Of a stretch of 55,070 nucleotides of DNA, positions 42,989 through 52,152 are shown piece by piece; position 1 is the first letter of the stretch; each line of letters opens with the position of its first letter. The DNA is from Burkholderiales bacterium (lineage in GTDB: Bacteria; Pseudomonadota; Gammaproteobacteria; Burkholderiales; SG8-41). The notes beneath the pieces are model-generated. The model was not told the origin of the DNA. It saw nothing but the letters and a program-made list of their open reading frames with translations, and made no database searches. The stretch is taken from assembly GCA_030683105.1 (NCBI GenBank), contig JAUXMZ010000050.1, positions 1 through 55,070 on the forward strand, read 5' to 3'. The position numbers were made by a program, and so were the translations under genes.

Positions 42989-44803
42989 TCAATGACCGGC
43001 ATACATCTGATCGATCTCGGCATTGAATTTTTCCAGCACTTTCGGCCGCCTGAGCTTCATGGTCGGGGTGAGCATGCCGTTCTCGACCGTCCAGGGCTCG
43101 AGCGTAAGGGTTGCGCGGTGAACCTCCGCATATCCGGGAAAGTTCTTGATCTGGGCTGCGATACGGGCAATGACGGCTGCCTCGGCTGGTTTCGATTTCA
43201 GGCTGCCAGCAGCATCCGCGTCCAGCCTCAGGCCTGCTGCGAGCTTTTGCCAGTGATCGGCATTAAGTACGGCCAGCACGGTGAGGTAGGCCCTGCCTTC
43301 GCCCAGCAACATGACATGTTCGAACAACGGGTCGTGCATGATCGCGACCTCCATGTCGACCGGGGGCACTTTCTCGCCGGTCGACATGACAATGATTTCC
43401 TTGAGCCGGCCGGTAATGAATACGTGACCCTGCTCGTCGATACGCGCCGTGTCGCCGGAATTTAACCAGCCATCGGGCTGTATCATCTGCCGCGTTGCTT
43501 CCTCGTTTTTCCAGTAGCCGAGCATGATGTTCGGCCCCCTGATCAGCAACGCGCCTTTATCGCCGAGCTTGACCTCCACGCCAGGGATTGTCCGTCCGAC
43601 GCTGGCCGGCAGATTATCGTCAGGCATGTTGGCGCAAGACACCGGGCTGGTCTCCGTCAAGCCGTAGCCCTGCAGCACCTGCAACCCCAGCCCGATGAAC
43701 ACCCGCGAGATCTCCGGCGAGAGCGCAGCACCGCCCGACAGGGCGACGCGCATCCTGCCCCCCAGCCGCGCCAGCACCTTGGCCGCCACCAGCTTGTTGA
43801 GCAGCGGCCACAACAGAAACGAAAGTTTCCAGGGACCGCGGCCCTGCGCGTGTTCGAACCGGTCGTAGCCAGTATTGACCGCGAGCAGGAACAAGGATTT
43901 TCTGAAAGCCGGGCCTTCGTCGAGTTTGGCCCGGATCGTCCCCCAGATGCGCTCGTAGATACGCGGCACGGAGATCAGCAGGGTCGGCCGCAAGTTCTGC
44001 AGATCTTCTCCCAGCAGCGGAATCGAGCGCGCGTAAGCGACCGTTGATCCCGCCATGATGGACAGGTAATAGCCGCAGGTGCGCTCGAACGTGTGCGACA
44101 GCGGCAGAAACGACAAAAATAAGTCGTCGTGGCCTATGGCCATCACCTGCAGACAACCGTAAGCGTTGGTCAGAATATTATTGTGCGAGAGCATCACCCC
44201 CTTGGGCCGGCCGGTGGTGCCCGAGGTATAAACGATGGTCGCGAGCGCATTCGGTTCGCGCGTAACATGACGCGTTTCACCGCCGTCTTCCGGCAGCCAG
44301 TCGGCTAGCGATTTCAGGCGCGGTTCGTCCACAACATCCGGCAGCGCGTCGCTGGTCAGAATGCGGACCAACCCGTTGAGCTGATCGCTCAGAACAGACA
44401 GACTCTGCCACTGCTCCATGCCTTCGAGCAGCAGCACCCTGCATCCGGAATTATTGAGGATATAGGCAACGTTGTCAGGGCGGTCCTGGGTATAGAGTGG
44501 CACTACCACCAGGCCCAGGCCCAGCGCTGCCTGGTCGAACATGACCCATTCGGGCGAGTTGCGCATCATGACCGCCACGCAGTCGCCTGCTTTCAACCCG
44601 TCTTTTTCGAATGCGGCCTGCCAGCGCGCAACCTGGCGGTCCATCTGCGCCCAGGTGTAATCGCGCCAGTTGCCATGCTGCTGGTTGAATTCGCGGTAAG
44701 CGACCAGATCGGGAGTGCGCCGGACACGTTCGCGGAACAACCCGTCGAGCGTAACCGCAGACTCGGCAGATATCACGTGATCCAACTCTTGATCTCGGGA
44801 CAT
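42989..44803 (-). CDS. Long-chain acyl-CoA synthetase (AMP-forming)
   Basis: Activates fatty acids to acyl-CoA at the membrane. 604 residues with ANL-superfamily motifs: A3 P-loop IVYTSGTTGRPKGVMLSHNN (about residues 189-208), FLPLSHTFERTCGYY, GYGLTETSPV (A5), then DGWLNSGDTARIDEQGHVFITGRLKEIIV (A7-A8, in parts). The C-terminal catalytic Lys region is NGMLTPTMKLRR. It resembles the FAA1/FadD15 (long-chain) type and not E. coli FadD. It is upstream of the thioesterase gene and part of the catabolic block. Confidence 0.93.
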   Translation of the reverse strand: MSRDQELDHVISAESAVTLDGLFRERVRRTPDLVAYREFNQQHGNWRDYTWAQMDRQVARWQAAFEKDGLKAGDCVAVMMRNSPEWVMFDQAALGLGLVVVPLYTQDRPDNVAYILNNSGCRVLLLEGMEQWQSLSVLSDQLNGLVRILTSDALPDVVDEPRLKSLADWLPEDGGETRHVTREPNALATIVYTSGTTGRPKGVMLSHNNILTNAYGCLQVMAIGHDDLFLSFLPLSHTFERTCGYYLSIMAGSTVAYARSIPLLGEDLQNLRPTLLISVPRIYERIWGTIRAKLDEGPAFRKSLFLLAVNTGYDRFEHAQGRGPWKLSFLLWPLLNKLVAAKVLARLGGRMRVALSGGAALSPEISRVFIGLGLQVLQGYGLTETSPVSCANMPDDNLPASVGRTIPGVEVKLGDKGALLIRGPNIMLGYWKNEEATRQMIQPDGWLNSGDTARIDEQGHVFITGRLKEIIVMSTGEKVPPVDMEVAIMHDPLFEHVMLLGEGRAYLTVLAVLNADHWQKLAAGLRLDADAAGSLKSKPAEAAVIARIAAQIKNFPGYAEVHRATLTLEPWTVENGMLTPTMKLRRPKVLEKFNAEIDQMYAGH

Positions 44804-44825
44804 GAATAATTATTCCTTATTCTTT

Positions 44826-44938
44826 GGTGAGCAGTGAGTTGTGAGCCGTAAAGGCGTAATTAGAAGTTCGCAGTTCACTGCTTACTGCTTACCGCTTACG
44901 ACTTTTACCGCCTACTGCTTATCGCTTACTGCTTTGCT
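44826..44938. repeat. GCTTACT heptad tract between SDR and acyl-CoA ligase genes
   Basis: The left side has GGTGAGCAGTGAGTTGTGAGC. The right side has seven or more CTGCTTA/CCGCTTA type units ending at the SDR stop, in the opposite sense. In the SDR sense direction the units read AGTAAGC, so each carries a TAA. Confidence 0.8.
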
Positions 44939-45759
44939 TAATCCATAAACAAGTCGGTATACAACTTAGCCCCGGGACTGACCGCATAATGATCGAAGTC
45001 GGTCACACCCTCCTCGCGCAGCACCGTTTCATCGATGTAGAAATTTCCCGTGGCACTGCGGCTGTCGCGCTTGAATATCGCATACGCCGCATCGGACACG
45101 ATGGCGGGTTTGCGGCTGGCTTTCAGTATTTCCGCGGGAAAGTTAACCTCAATTGCCGCGGTGGCGATAGTGGTGCGCGGCCACAGCGAATTTACAGCAA
45201 TGCCCTGGGATCTGAACTCTTCGGCCATGCCCAGCGTGCACATGCTCATGCCGTATTTCGCCATGGTGTAAGCAACGTGGTCCTTGAACCAGCGTGCACG
45301 CATGTTGAGCGGCGGCGAGAGATTGAGAATATGCGGGTTCCGGCCTTTGGCCAAAAACGGGAGACAGGCCTGCGAGCAGGCGTATGTGCCGCGCACGTTG
45401 ACCTCGAACATCAGATCGAAACGCTTCATAGGCGTCGCCAGCGTGCCGGCAATCATGATCGCGCTCGCATTGTTGACCAGGATATCGATACCGCCAAATT
45501 CCGCCACCGCCTTGCGCACCGCGGCCTGCACTGCGACCTCGTCGCGTATGTCGAGCCGGATCGGCAGCGCCTTGCCGCCCGCAGCCTCGACCTCTTTGGC
45601 CACGCTGAAGATGGTGCCGGGCAGCTTGGGATGCGGCTCGGCGGTCTTGGCCGTGATCACGACATTGGCGCCGTCGCGCGCGCACCTGAGCGCAATGTCG
45701 CGGCCGATGCCGCGGCTGGCGCCAGTGATAAATAAAGTCCTGCCCTGCAATGCGCTCAT
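44938..45759 (-). CDS. Short-chain dehydrogenase/reductase (HSDL2-like)
   Basis: An SDR of 273 residues. Cofactor loop TGASRGIGRDIALRCARDG (residues 13-31) is intact, followed by NNAS and the catalytic YxxxK (HVAYTMAKYGMSM). A basic residue pattern after strand 2 (TAKTAEPHPKLPGT) is typical of the hydroxysteroid dehydrogenase-like 2 (HSDL2) group, as is WPRTTIATAAIE. Members act on fatty acyl or steroid-like substrates, but the substrate cannot be read from sequence. It has AAGGAA about 10 nt before the ATG. Between the hydratase and acyl-CoA ligase genes it is a likely member of the lipid catabolic block. Confidence 0.88.
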   Translation of the reverse strand: MSALQGRTLFITGASRGIGRDIALRCARDGANVVITAKTAEPHPKLPGTIFSVAKEVEAAGGKALPIRLDIRDEVAVQAAVRKAVAEFGGIDILVNNASAIMIAGTLATPMKRFDLMFEVNVRGTYACSQACLPFLAKGRNPHILNLSPPLNMRARWFKDHVAYTMAKYGMSMCTLGMAEEFRSQGIAVNSLWPRTTIATAAIEVNFPAEILKASRKPAIVSDAAYAIFKRDSRSATGNFYIDETVLREEGVTDFDHYAVSPGAKLYTDLFMD

Positions 45760-45783
45760 GCAAACGGTTCCTTGTTCTGATTC

Positions 45784-45844
45784 TTCACTTTACCGCTTAC
45801 TGCTTACTCCTCACTCCTCACTCCTCACTCCTCACTCCTCACTC
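45784..45844. repeat. Heptad tract switching unit type (GCTTACT to CTCACTC)
   Basis: Two GCTTACT units are followed by six copies of ACTCCTC running into the enoyl-CoA hydratase gene, where one unit supplies the TGA stop. The change of unit within a single tract links two types that occur separately elsewhere. Confidence 0.9.
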
Positions 45845-46630
45845 GCCGCGAAAATGCGGCGACCGCTTTTCGACAAACGCCGTCACGCCCTCCGCAAAAT
45901 CACGCGTTGCGGCGCAGCGCGCAAACGCCTGCGCTTCAGCGTCCAGTTGTTCAGCCAGCACACGACCAAAAGCCTGATTGGCCAGCGCCTTGGTTTCGCC
46001 GTAAGCGCGGGTCGGTCCATCGGCCAGGCGCGCGATCAGATCCCGCGTCTTGCTCTCCAGTTCCGCTGCCGGCACCACACGATTGATGAGCCCCATGCTG
46101 CGCAGCGTATCGGCTTCCACGGTTTCCGACAACAGCATCAGTTCCATCGCCCTCTGATAGCCTAACAGTTGTGGCAGGAAAAAAGTGCTGCCGCCATCGG
46201 GGCTGGTTCCAATCCTGCTGTATGCCATTGAGAACCGGGTATCGTCAGCTGCAATTACCATATCCGCCGCCGCCATAAGACTCATGCCCGCACCAGCCAC
46301 CGCACCGTGCACGCTCGCCACCACTGGTTTGAATGCGCGCCTGAGCGCCAGGATAGCGCGATGCAATTCACCCGCCAGTTCCGCCACCATTGCGGGCATG
46401 CGCGGCAGATTCGCATGAAACGCAGCCACGTCGCCACCGGCAAGAAATGCCGGTCCGGCGCCGCGCAACATGATTACCCTCGCATTATCATCATGCTCCG
46501 CCTGTTCGCATAGTTCGCGCAGCCTGACGATCATGCCCGCATCCAGCGCGTTCATGACTTGCGGGCGATTGAGCGTAATCGTCGCCACACCGTCCGCAAG
46601 ATCATAAAGAATGTATTCGTTCAAGATCAA
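45839..46630 (-). CDS. Enoyl-CoA hydratase/isomerase family protein
   Basis: A crotonase of about 263 residues: ITLNRPQVMNALDAGM, oxyanion hole segments RGAGPAFLAGGDVAAFHA and ASVHGAVAGAGMSLMAAADMVI, and MAYSRIGTSPDGGSTFFLPQLLG. The position of the second glutamate of true hydratases holds SPDGG with Asp, as in the isomerase or 2,3-dehydratase branches, so the exact reaction is uncertain. No ATG is available: in-frame TTG codons at 46630 and 46624 are possible starts, the latter with AAAGGA 8 nt upstream. A 9-nt repeat element lies just upstream. Confidence 0.88.
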   Translation of the reverse strand: MILNEYILYDLADGVATITLNRPQVMNALDAGMIVRLRELCEQAEHDDNARVIMLRGAGPAFLAGGDVAAFHANLPRMPAMVAELAGELHRAILALRRAFKPVVASVHGAVAGAGMSLMAAADMVIAADDTRFSMAYSRIGTSPDGGSTFFLPQLLGYQRAMELMLLSETVEADTLRSMGLINRVVPAAELESKTRDLIARLADGPTRAYGETKALANQAFGRVLAEQLDAEAQAFARCAATRDFAEGVTAFVEKRSPHFRGE

Positions 46631-46638
46631 AATCCTTT

Positions 46639-46737
46639 AGCCACAGAGATCACAGAGATCACAGAGAAAAAGCGAAATGCAATGCCGGTCAGGTTCAAGG
46701 GGGTTTATCCTCTGTGTCCTCTGTGTCCTCTGTGGCA
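46639..46737. repeat. Inverted element of 9-nt repeats (ACAGAGATC / CTCTGTGTC)
   Basis: The left arm (46639-46667) has three copies of CACAGAGAT. The right arm (46708-46737) has three copies of CTCTGTGTC in the opposite sense, ending TGTGGC to match the left GCCACA. About 40 nt separates the arms. It has the same architecture as the heptad elements but a 9-nt period. Confidence 0.9.
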
Positions 46738-46773
46738 AGGAATCTTGGTTTTCTGCGCTCATCTGCGGCAATA

Positions 46774-49278
46774 TCAGCTCTTGGCGTTTCTGTGCAGCGC
46801 CTCGAACGTAACCGGCTGCGTGGTCTGGTAAATCTCGGTTTTGCCCAGATCCCGGGGGAAATCGTCCACCATGATGGCTTTGCGCCGCAGCTGTTGCGCG
46901 CGCTCGAGGACCCGGGCCTCGGCAGCATTGATCACGCCTTTGGTCAGCGCCTGCCCGGCCGGGTCGTCGGCAACCCGCCTGGTTATCGTGCCCTCTTTTT
47001 GCGCCGCGCGAATTTTTCCTTCCACCGCTTCCGCGGCGATCACCGCACGCAAAGCCGTCTCCAGCGACCCGATCGGGTCATTCTCGTCCTGGGACAGATA
47101 TACCCCGGCTGCCAGCCGCTCTCGTGCCGGATTGGGCACCAGCAGCAGATCGACGACCTGCCGCCCCAGAGCGTCGCGCGGCGGCCGGAATTCCCTGCCA
47201 AAGGGAAAGATGTACGGAAAGATCAGGCCGCGCATCACCCATGCCAGGACGCGGTTGGGCAGGTTCTCGAACAAACCAAAGAAGCCGTCCTCTATCTTGC
47301 ACAACGCATCCTGCACCGACCAGTGCAACAGCGGCAGGTCCTCCGCCGGACGGCCCTGGTCTTCGTAGCGCTTCAATGCCGCCGACGCGAGGTAGAGCAG
47401 GCTCAGGATGTCGCCCAGCCGCGCGGACAATCGCTCGCGGAACTTGAGCGATCCGCCCAGCGTTATCATCGCGACATCCGCCATCAGCGCAAACCCGCTG
47501 GAGAGCCGGGTCAACTGCTGGTAATAGCGCCGGGTGTGGCTGTCTCCCGGCACGCTGATGAAGCGCGCGCCGGTGAGTCCCAGCCAGAAAGTGCGGGCCT
47601 TGTTCGACGCCACAAAGTTAACATGTCCGAAGAACGCGGCGTCAAAATCACGCAGCGCCTTATTGTCATCGGCTTCCTGGGTCGCGTTCATCTCCTTGAG
47701 CACATATGGATGGCCGCGAATCGCGCCCTGACCGAAAATGATCATGGAACGGGTGAGAATGTTTGCGCCCTCGACCGTGATCGCAATCGGCGTCTGCTGG
47801 TAGGCAAATGCCAGATAATTGCTGGGGCCCATGCTGATGCCCTTGCCGCCATGCACGTCCATCGCATCATTGATCACCTGACGCCCGCGCTCGGTCAGGT
47901 GATACTTGACGATGGCGGAAATCACCGAGGGTTTCTCGCCCAGGTCAACTGCGCCGGCGGTCATCACGCGCGCGGCATCCATGATGTAGGCGTTGCCTCC
48001 GATGCGCGCCATCGCCTCCTCCACGCCCTCGAAACGGCCGATCGACATTTTGAACTGGGTGCGCACATGCCCGTAGGCACCGGTGGTCAGCGCGCAGACT
48101 TTGGCCATGCCGACGGCGTTGGCAGGCAGCGAGATCGAGCGGCCGGCCGCCAGCGAGTTCATCAGCATTTTCCAGCCCTGCCCGACGTAATCGACACCGC
48201 CGATGATGTATTCCATCGGGATGAACACATCCTTGCCCCAGTTCGGGCCATTCATGAACGCGGCGTTTAGCGGCAGATGGCGGCGCCCGATGTAGACGCC
48301 GGGCGTAGCGGTAGGGATCAGCGCGAGCGTAATCCCGACATCCTCCTGCTGTCCGAGAATATGATCGGGATCGTAAAGACAGAATGCCAGTCCGAGCAGC
48401 GTGGCTATCGGTCCCAGCGTAATATAGCGCTTTTCCCACGTCACGCGGATGCCGAGCACGTCTGGCTTGCCCTCCCATTCACCGCGGCAGACGATGCCGA
48501 AATCGGGAATGCCGCCGGCATCGGAACCCGCTTCCGGGCTGGTCAGCGCGAAACAGGGAATCTCCAGCCCCTTTGCCAGTCGCGGCAGGTAATAGTCCTT
48601 CTGCGCGTCGGTTCCATAGTGCAGCAGCAGTTCGGCGGGGCCGAGCGAGTTCGGCACCATCACCGAAATTGCGGCCGTGCCGCTGCGCGTGCTGAGTTTC
48701 ATCACCACCTCTGAATGCGCCAGCGCGGAAAATTCCAGCCCTCCATACGCCTTGGGGATGATCATCCCGAAGAACCCCTTGTCTTTCAGGAACTGCCAGA
48801 CGTGGGGCGGCAGGTCGTAGAGTTCATGTATGATCTGCCACTCGTTGGTCATGCTGCATAATTCCTCAACGGGGCCGTCGAGAAAAGCGCGCTCCTCGGC
48901 ACTCAGCGTCGGCTTGGGGAAAGACAGCAGCTTGTTCCAGTCGGGATTGCCGCTAAACAGGTCGCCATCCCACCAGACGGTGCCCGCGTCGAGCGCCTCC
49001 TTCTCGGTTTGCGACATCTGCGGCAGAATTTTGCGGAACAGACCGAGCAGCGGGCGGCTTACCAGCGCCCTGCGTATCGGCGACGCATTGCCGAGCAACG
49101 CAGCGACGGCGAACACGATCCACAGCAGCGTCAGCAGCGGCTGCGGCCAGCCCGAAAACATGCTGAGCAATACCAGGCCTATGGCTGCGGCAAGCGTCCA
49201 CGCGCCGGCAGGCAGACGGTGATACGCGAGTACCCACATCACGGCGACGGCGGCCAGAACAACCAGAAGTCCACTCAT
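46774..49278 (-). CDS. fadE: Acyl-CoA dehydrogenase FadE (long membrane-associated type)
   Basis: Catalyses the first dehydrogenation of long-chain acyl-CoA. At 834 residues it is the E. coli YafH/FadE type (814), not the 380-residue type. Two or three N-terminal membrane helices (about residues 1-65) precede the dehydrogenase core: GFFGMIIPKAYGGLEFSAL, CFALTSPEAGSDAGGIPD and GGKGISMGPSNYLAFAYQ. A long C-terminal domain unique to this type follows. GGAG precedes the ATG. Electrons go to EtfAB, encoded at 52-54 kb. The downstream repeat separates it from the hydratase gene. Confidence 0.95.
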   Translation of the reverse strand: MSGLLVVLAAVAVMWVLAYHRLPAGAWTLAAAIGLVLLSMFSGWPQPLLTLLWIVFAVAALLGNASPIRRALVSRPLLGLFRKILPQMSQTEKEALDAGTVWWDGDLFSGNPDWNKLLSFPKPTLSAEERAFLDGPVEELCSMTNEWQIIHELYDLPPHVWQFLKDKGFFGMIIPKAYGGLEFSALAHSEVVMKLSTRSGTAAISVMVPNSLGPAELLLHYGTDAQKDYYLPRLAKGLEIPCFALTSPEAGSDAGGIPDFGIVCRGEWEGKPDVLGIRVTWEKRYITLGPIATLLGLAFCLYDPDHILGQQEDVGITLALIPTATPGVYIGRRHLPLNAAFMNGPNWGKDVFIPMEYIIGGVDYVGQGWKMLMNSLAAGRSISLPANAVGMAKVCALTTGAYGHVRTQFKMSIGRFEGVEEAMARIGGNAYIMDAARVMTAGAVDLGEKPSVISAIVKYHLTERGRQVINDAMDVHGGKGISMGPSNYLAFAYQQTPIAITVEGANILTRSMIIFGQGAIRGHPYVLKEMNATQEADDNKALRDFDAAFFGHVNFVASNKARTFWLGLTGARFISVPGDSHTRRYYQQLTRLSSGFALMADVAMITLGGSLKFRERLSARLGDILSLLYLASAALKRYEDQGRPAEDLPLLHWSVQDALCKIEDGFFGLFENLPNRVLAWVMRGLIFPYIFPFGREFRPPRDALGRQVVDLLLVPNPARERLAAGVYLSQDENDPIGSLETALRAVIAAEAVEGKIRAAQKEGTITRRVADDPAGQALTKGVINAAEARVLERAQQLRRKAIMVDDFPRDLGKTEIYQTTQPVTFEALHRNAKS

Positions 49279-49465
49279 GTTCAGTCTCCGTGCGTTGGTG
49301 ACACCGGATCAAACGCAACGCGCTGCTATTTGGCGGGAAACAATGGAAGAATAACAATCAGGATACACGGGAGACATGGCCTCAGCAACCACGTTCGCTC
49401 ACAACCCTTTGTTTTTATTGTTTTATACCGACGTCAGTGATCGAAGGCAGTCCGGCGACAGCGCA

Positions 49466-49780
49466 TCAACCCACCAGCTTAAGGCCCGCGATGCCGCTGA
49501 TAATGAGGCCGATACACGCGAGACGGGCCAGGCTCGCCGCTTCGCCGAACAGGATGATTCCGAGTATCGCCGTGCCGACTGCACCGACGCCTGTCCATAC
49601 CGCGTAGCCGGTGCCGACCGGTATCGCTTTCAACGCAAGGGCCAGCAGATAGACGCTGATGACCATCGCGGCGAGCGTCCCGACGCTCGGCCACAGCTTC
49701 GTGAAGCCCGCGGTGTATTTGAGGCCGATCGCCCACGCCACTTCGAACAGTCCGGCAACAATCAGTAAAGTCCATGCCAT
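49466..49780 (-). CDS. SMR-family exporter, SugE/Gdx type
   Basis: A four-helix small multidrug resistance protein of 104 residues. The membrane Glu essential for the family is E13 ([15 protein letters not shown]). The SugE/Gdx-type signature [15 protein letters not shown] is present, rather than the EmrE form. Gdx proteins export guanidinium; the related quaternary ammonium exporters cannot be excluded. GAGGGG precedes the ATG. No guanidine riboswitch is evident: upstream is dispersed repeat DNA. It sits alone between the FadE gene and the dehydrogenase gene, with no obvious link to lipid metabolism. Confidence 0.88.
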   Translation of the reverse strand: MAWTLLIVAGLFEVAWAIGLKYTAGFTKLWPSVGTLAAMVISVYLLALALKAIPVGTGYAVWTGVGAVGTAILGIILFGEAASLARLACIGLIISGIAGLKLVG

Positions 49781-49799
49781 ACGATGCCCCTCGTCCGAA

Positions 49800-50202
49800 A
49801 ATTAGCCGCCGATGAATTCTTCACAATACCTTCTTTTCAATACCTTCTTTTCAATACCCGCTCGACAGGTGCGCTTGACGGGTGCGCTCGACGGGTATGC
49901 CGATAAACGCCGATGAAAATCTAAAACTCTAAGTTGTAATCACACGGAGAAATAATATAACAAACTATTTTTATTTATTAATATATGCCACTGGAGGTTA
50001 AAAATTCAGGTGGTTCGATCGGCGTTCATTGGCGTTCGATCCCTCTCTCCCGACCTCTCTGCCTTGCTTCAAGTGTTCCTTTGTCCCAAAGGGAGAGAGG
50101 AGGCAATTGTTTCCCTTCTCCTTCCGGGATACCGAAGTGTAGGGGCTTCATCAGAAGGGTCAGGGATGAGGGTCGGGCGGTTACATCGGTCTTGGTCTTT
50201 TT
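49800..50202. repeat. Dispersed repeat, copy 2 (about 400 bp)
   Basis: The same blocks as copy 1 at 30171-30475, in the same order and orientation, but longer: TTCTTTTCAATACC occurs twice, the small CGCTTGACGGGT hairpin unit is expanded to three variants, and extra DNA is inserted between CGACCTCTCT and CCCAAAGGGAGAGAGG. It ends GGGATGAGGGTCGGGCGG just before the acyl-CoA dehydrogenase stop at 50214. The 433-nt gap contains no gene that I can support. Confidence 0.85.
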
Positions 50203-50213
50203 GAAATGCGCGC

Positions 50214-52001
50214 TTAGAACTGCGCGGCCTCGAGCGCCAGCACGCTGCCCGCGCCCTTGACCACCGTATGCCCCAGGGCCGCCGCTTGCGGCAGGATATG
50301 TTCGGCGTAAAAGTGCGCGGTGACGAGCTTGGCACTATAGAACTCTGTGTCGCCCTGTTGCGCCGCGAGCTGCTTTTGCGCGATCAGCGCTGCGCGCGCC
50401 ATCTGCCAGCCGCCGGCGACGATGCCGCACAGTTTCAGGTACGGCACTGCTGACGCTGCAGCCGCATTCGCATCTGCCGGATAAGTCGCAACCAGCCAGT
50501 CGGTTGCCTCTTCCAGCGCATTGACCCCCGCGGCAAGCGATGCCCGGATAGGCGCAAGTTCAGCATCAGGCGCGAGTTCGCCATCGAGTGCGCGCATCGC
50601 TGCGATCACCGCTTTGGCGGTCGCGCCTTTCTCGAACGCGACCTTGCGGCCGACCAGGTCGTTGGCCTGGATGCCGGTGGTGCCCTCGTAGATGGTGGTG
50701 ATGCGCGCATCGCGCAGGTACTGCGCCGCGCCGGTTTCCTCGACGTATCCCATGCCGCCATGGATCTGGACGCCGGTCGAGGCCACGTCCACCGCCTGCT
50801 CGGTGCACCAGCCTTTGACGATGGGCGTCAGAAAATCGACCAGCGCCTGGTTGTTCTTGCGCTCGGTGTCGTCAGGATGGTGTTTGGCCTTGTCGAGCGC
50901 TGCCGCGGCTGTGTACGCGAGCGCGCGCATGGCTTCGATCTGCGCGCGCATGCTCATCAGCATGCGCCGCACATCCGGATGGTGAATGATGGTGACGCGA
51001 TCGCCGCTGCGCTGGCCGATTGCACGACCCTGCACCCGTGTCTTCGCATAATCGAGCGCATGCTGATAGGCGCGCTCGGACAGCGCCACGCCTTCCATGC
51101 CGACCCCGAGCCGCGCATTATTCATCATGGTGAACATGTATTCGAGCCCGCGGTTCTTCTCGCCGACCAGATGCCCGACCGCGCCCTTGTCATCGCCGTA
51201 GGCCAGCACGCAGGTCGGGCTGGCATGGATGCCGAGTTTGTGCTCGATCGATACGCATTTGATGTCGTTGCGCTCACCGAGGCTGCCATCGGTCTTTACC
51301 AGAAACTTCGGCACGACGAACAGCGAGATCCCCTTCACGCCTTCAGGTGCACCGGGTGTGCGCGCCAGCACGAGGTGGATGATGTTCTCCACCATGTCAT
51401 GCTCGCCCCATGTGATGAAAATCTTGGTGCCGTGAATGCGGTAATGATCGCCTTCGGGCTCGGCGCGCGTGCGTACCGCGGAGAGATCCGAACCAGCCTG
51501 CGGCTCGGTGAGGTTCATGGTGCCGGTCCACGTGCCGGACGTGAGCGCGGGCAGATAGGTTTTCTGCAAATCCGGCGACCCGTGTACATGCAGCGCTTCG
51601 AACACACCGGAGGTCAGCATCGGACACAGGCAGAACGCCATGTTGGCGCTGCTCCATATCTCCTGCAGGGGCATGGCAACGATCTGCGGCAGGCCCTGGC
51701 CGCCATACTCCGGCCGTCCCGCCAGGCCGTTCCAGCCCGCTTCGGCAAACTGCTTGTAGGCGCCGGCGAAACCGTCAGGTGCGACGACCTTGCCGTCCAC
51801 CAGTCGCGCACCCTGCTTGTCGCCGATGACATTCAGCGGATCAAGCACTTCCTGCGCGAATTTCGCCGCCTCGTCCAGCACCGCGTCGACCACATCGGCG
51901 CTCGCTTCCCCGCAACCGGGCAACGCTGCGATGTCATCGATCCCGATCAATTCCTTGATCACGAACCGCATGTCTTTAAGCGGAGCGCTATACGTGGACA
52001 C
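50214..52001 (-). CDS. Acyl-CoA dehydrogenase with extended N- and C-terminal domains
   Basis: A 595-residue flavoprotein from a GTG start at 52001 (GGAG 6 nt upstream). The longer frame to 52115 would translate repeat DNA (TLSPGSGGEG) and is rejected. The N-terminus STYSAPLKDMRFVIKEL is the AcylCoA_DH_N domain. The dehydrogenase core includes GGQGLPQIVAMPLQEIWSSAN, MNLTEPQAGSDLSAVRTRA and IHGGMGYVEETGAAQYLRDA, with the catalytic Glu region nearby. A PF12806-type C-terminal domain follows. Such enzymes are often annotated DmdC-like; the substrate is not determined. It is followed upstream by etfA and etfB, its electron acceptors. Confidence 0.93.
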   Translation of the reverse strand: MSTYSAPLKDMRFVIKELIGIDDIAALPGCGEASADVVDAVLDEAAKFAQEVLDPLNVIGDKQGARLVDGKVVAPDGFAGAYKQFAEAGWNGLAGRPEYGGQGLPQIVAMPLQEIWSSANMAFCLCPMLTSGVFEALHVHGSPDLQKTYLPALTSGTWTGTMNLTEPQAGSDLSAVRTRAEPEGDHYRIHGTKIFITWGEHDMVENIIHLVLARTPGAPEGVKGISLFVVPKFLVKTDGSLGERNDIKCVSIEHKLGIHASPTCVLAYGDDKGAVGHLVGEKNRGLEYMFTMMNNARLGVGMEGVALSERAYQHALDYAKTRVQGRAIGQRSGDRVTIIHHPDVRRMLMSMRAQIEAMRALAYTAAAALDKAKHHPDDTERKNNQALVDFLTPIVKGWCTEQAVDVASTGVQIHGGMGYVEETGAAQYLRDARITTIYEGTTGIQANDLVGRKVAFEKGATAKAVIAAMRALDGELAPDAELAPIRASLAAGVNALEEATDWLVATYPADANAAAASAVPYLKLCGIVAGGWQMARAALIAQKQLAAQQGDTEFYSAKLVTAHFYAEHILPQAAALGHTVVKGAGSVLALEAAQF

Positions 52002-52017
52002 TGCGTTCTCCTTTGCC

Positions 52018-52150
52018 GAACAGTCAGTGAAGGGTGAATGAGTGAAGCGTGAAGGGGTAGAATCAGCCCCCTCTCCCCCGCTACCGGGGGAGAGGGTTGG
52101 GGAGAGGGGGTTCACCCTTCACCCTTCACCCTTCCCCCTTCACTACTTCA
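52018..52150. repeat. Inverted heptad element with central GC hairpin, between etfA and dehydrogenase
   Basis: The left arm has GTGAAGGGTGAATGAGTGAAG units. The right arm has three CACCCTT copies plus variants in the opposite sense, reaching within 3 nt of the etfA stop. In the centre a perfect 12-bp hairpin CCCTCTCCCCCG/CGGGGGAGAGGG (52069-52096) has a 4-nt loop. It is the clearest case of two repeat types nested together. Confidence 0.9.
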
Positions 52151-52152
52151 AG

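Noticed and set aside
49781-50213. Guanidine riboswitch upstream of the SugE/Gdx-like gene
   Set aside because: The upstream DNA matches the dispersed repeat at 30.2 kb, and I cannot find the conserved riboswitch loops.
52002-52115. N-terminal extension of the acyl-CoA dehydrogenase up to 52115
   Set aside because: The extension is translated intergenic hairpin and heptad sequence; the GTG at 52001 has a good ribosome site and the family N-terminus.
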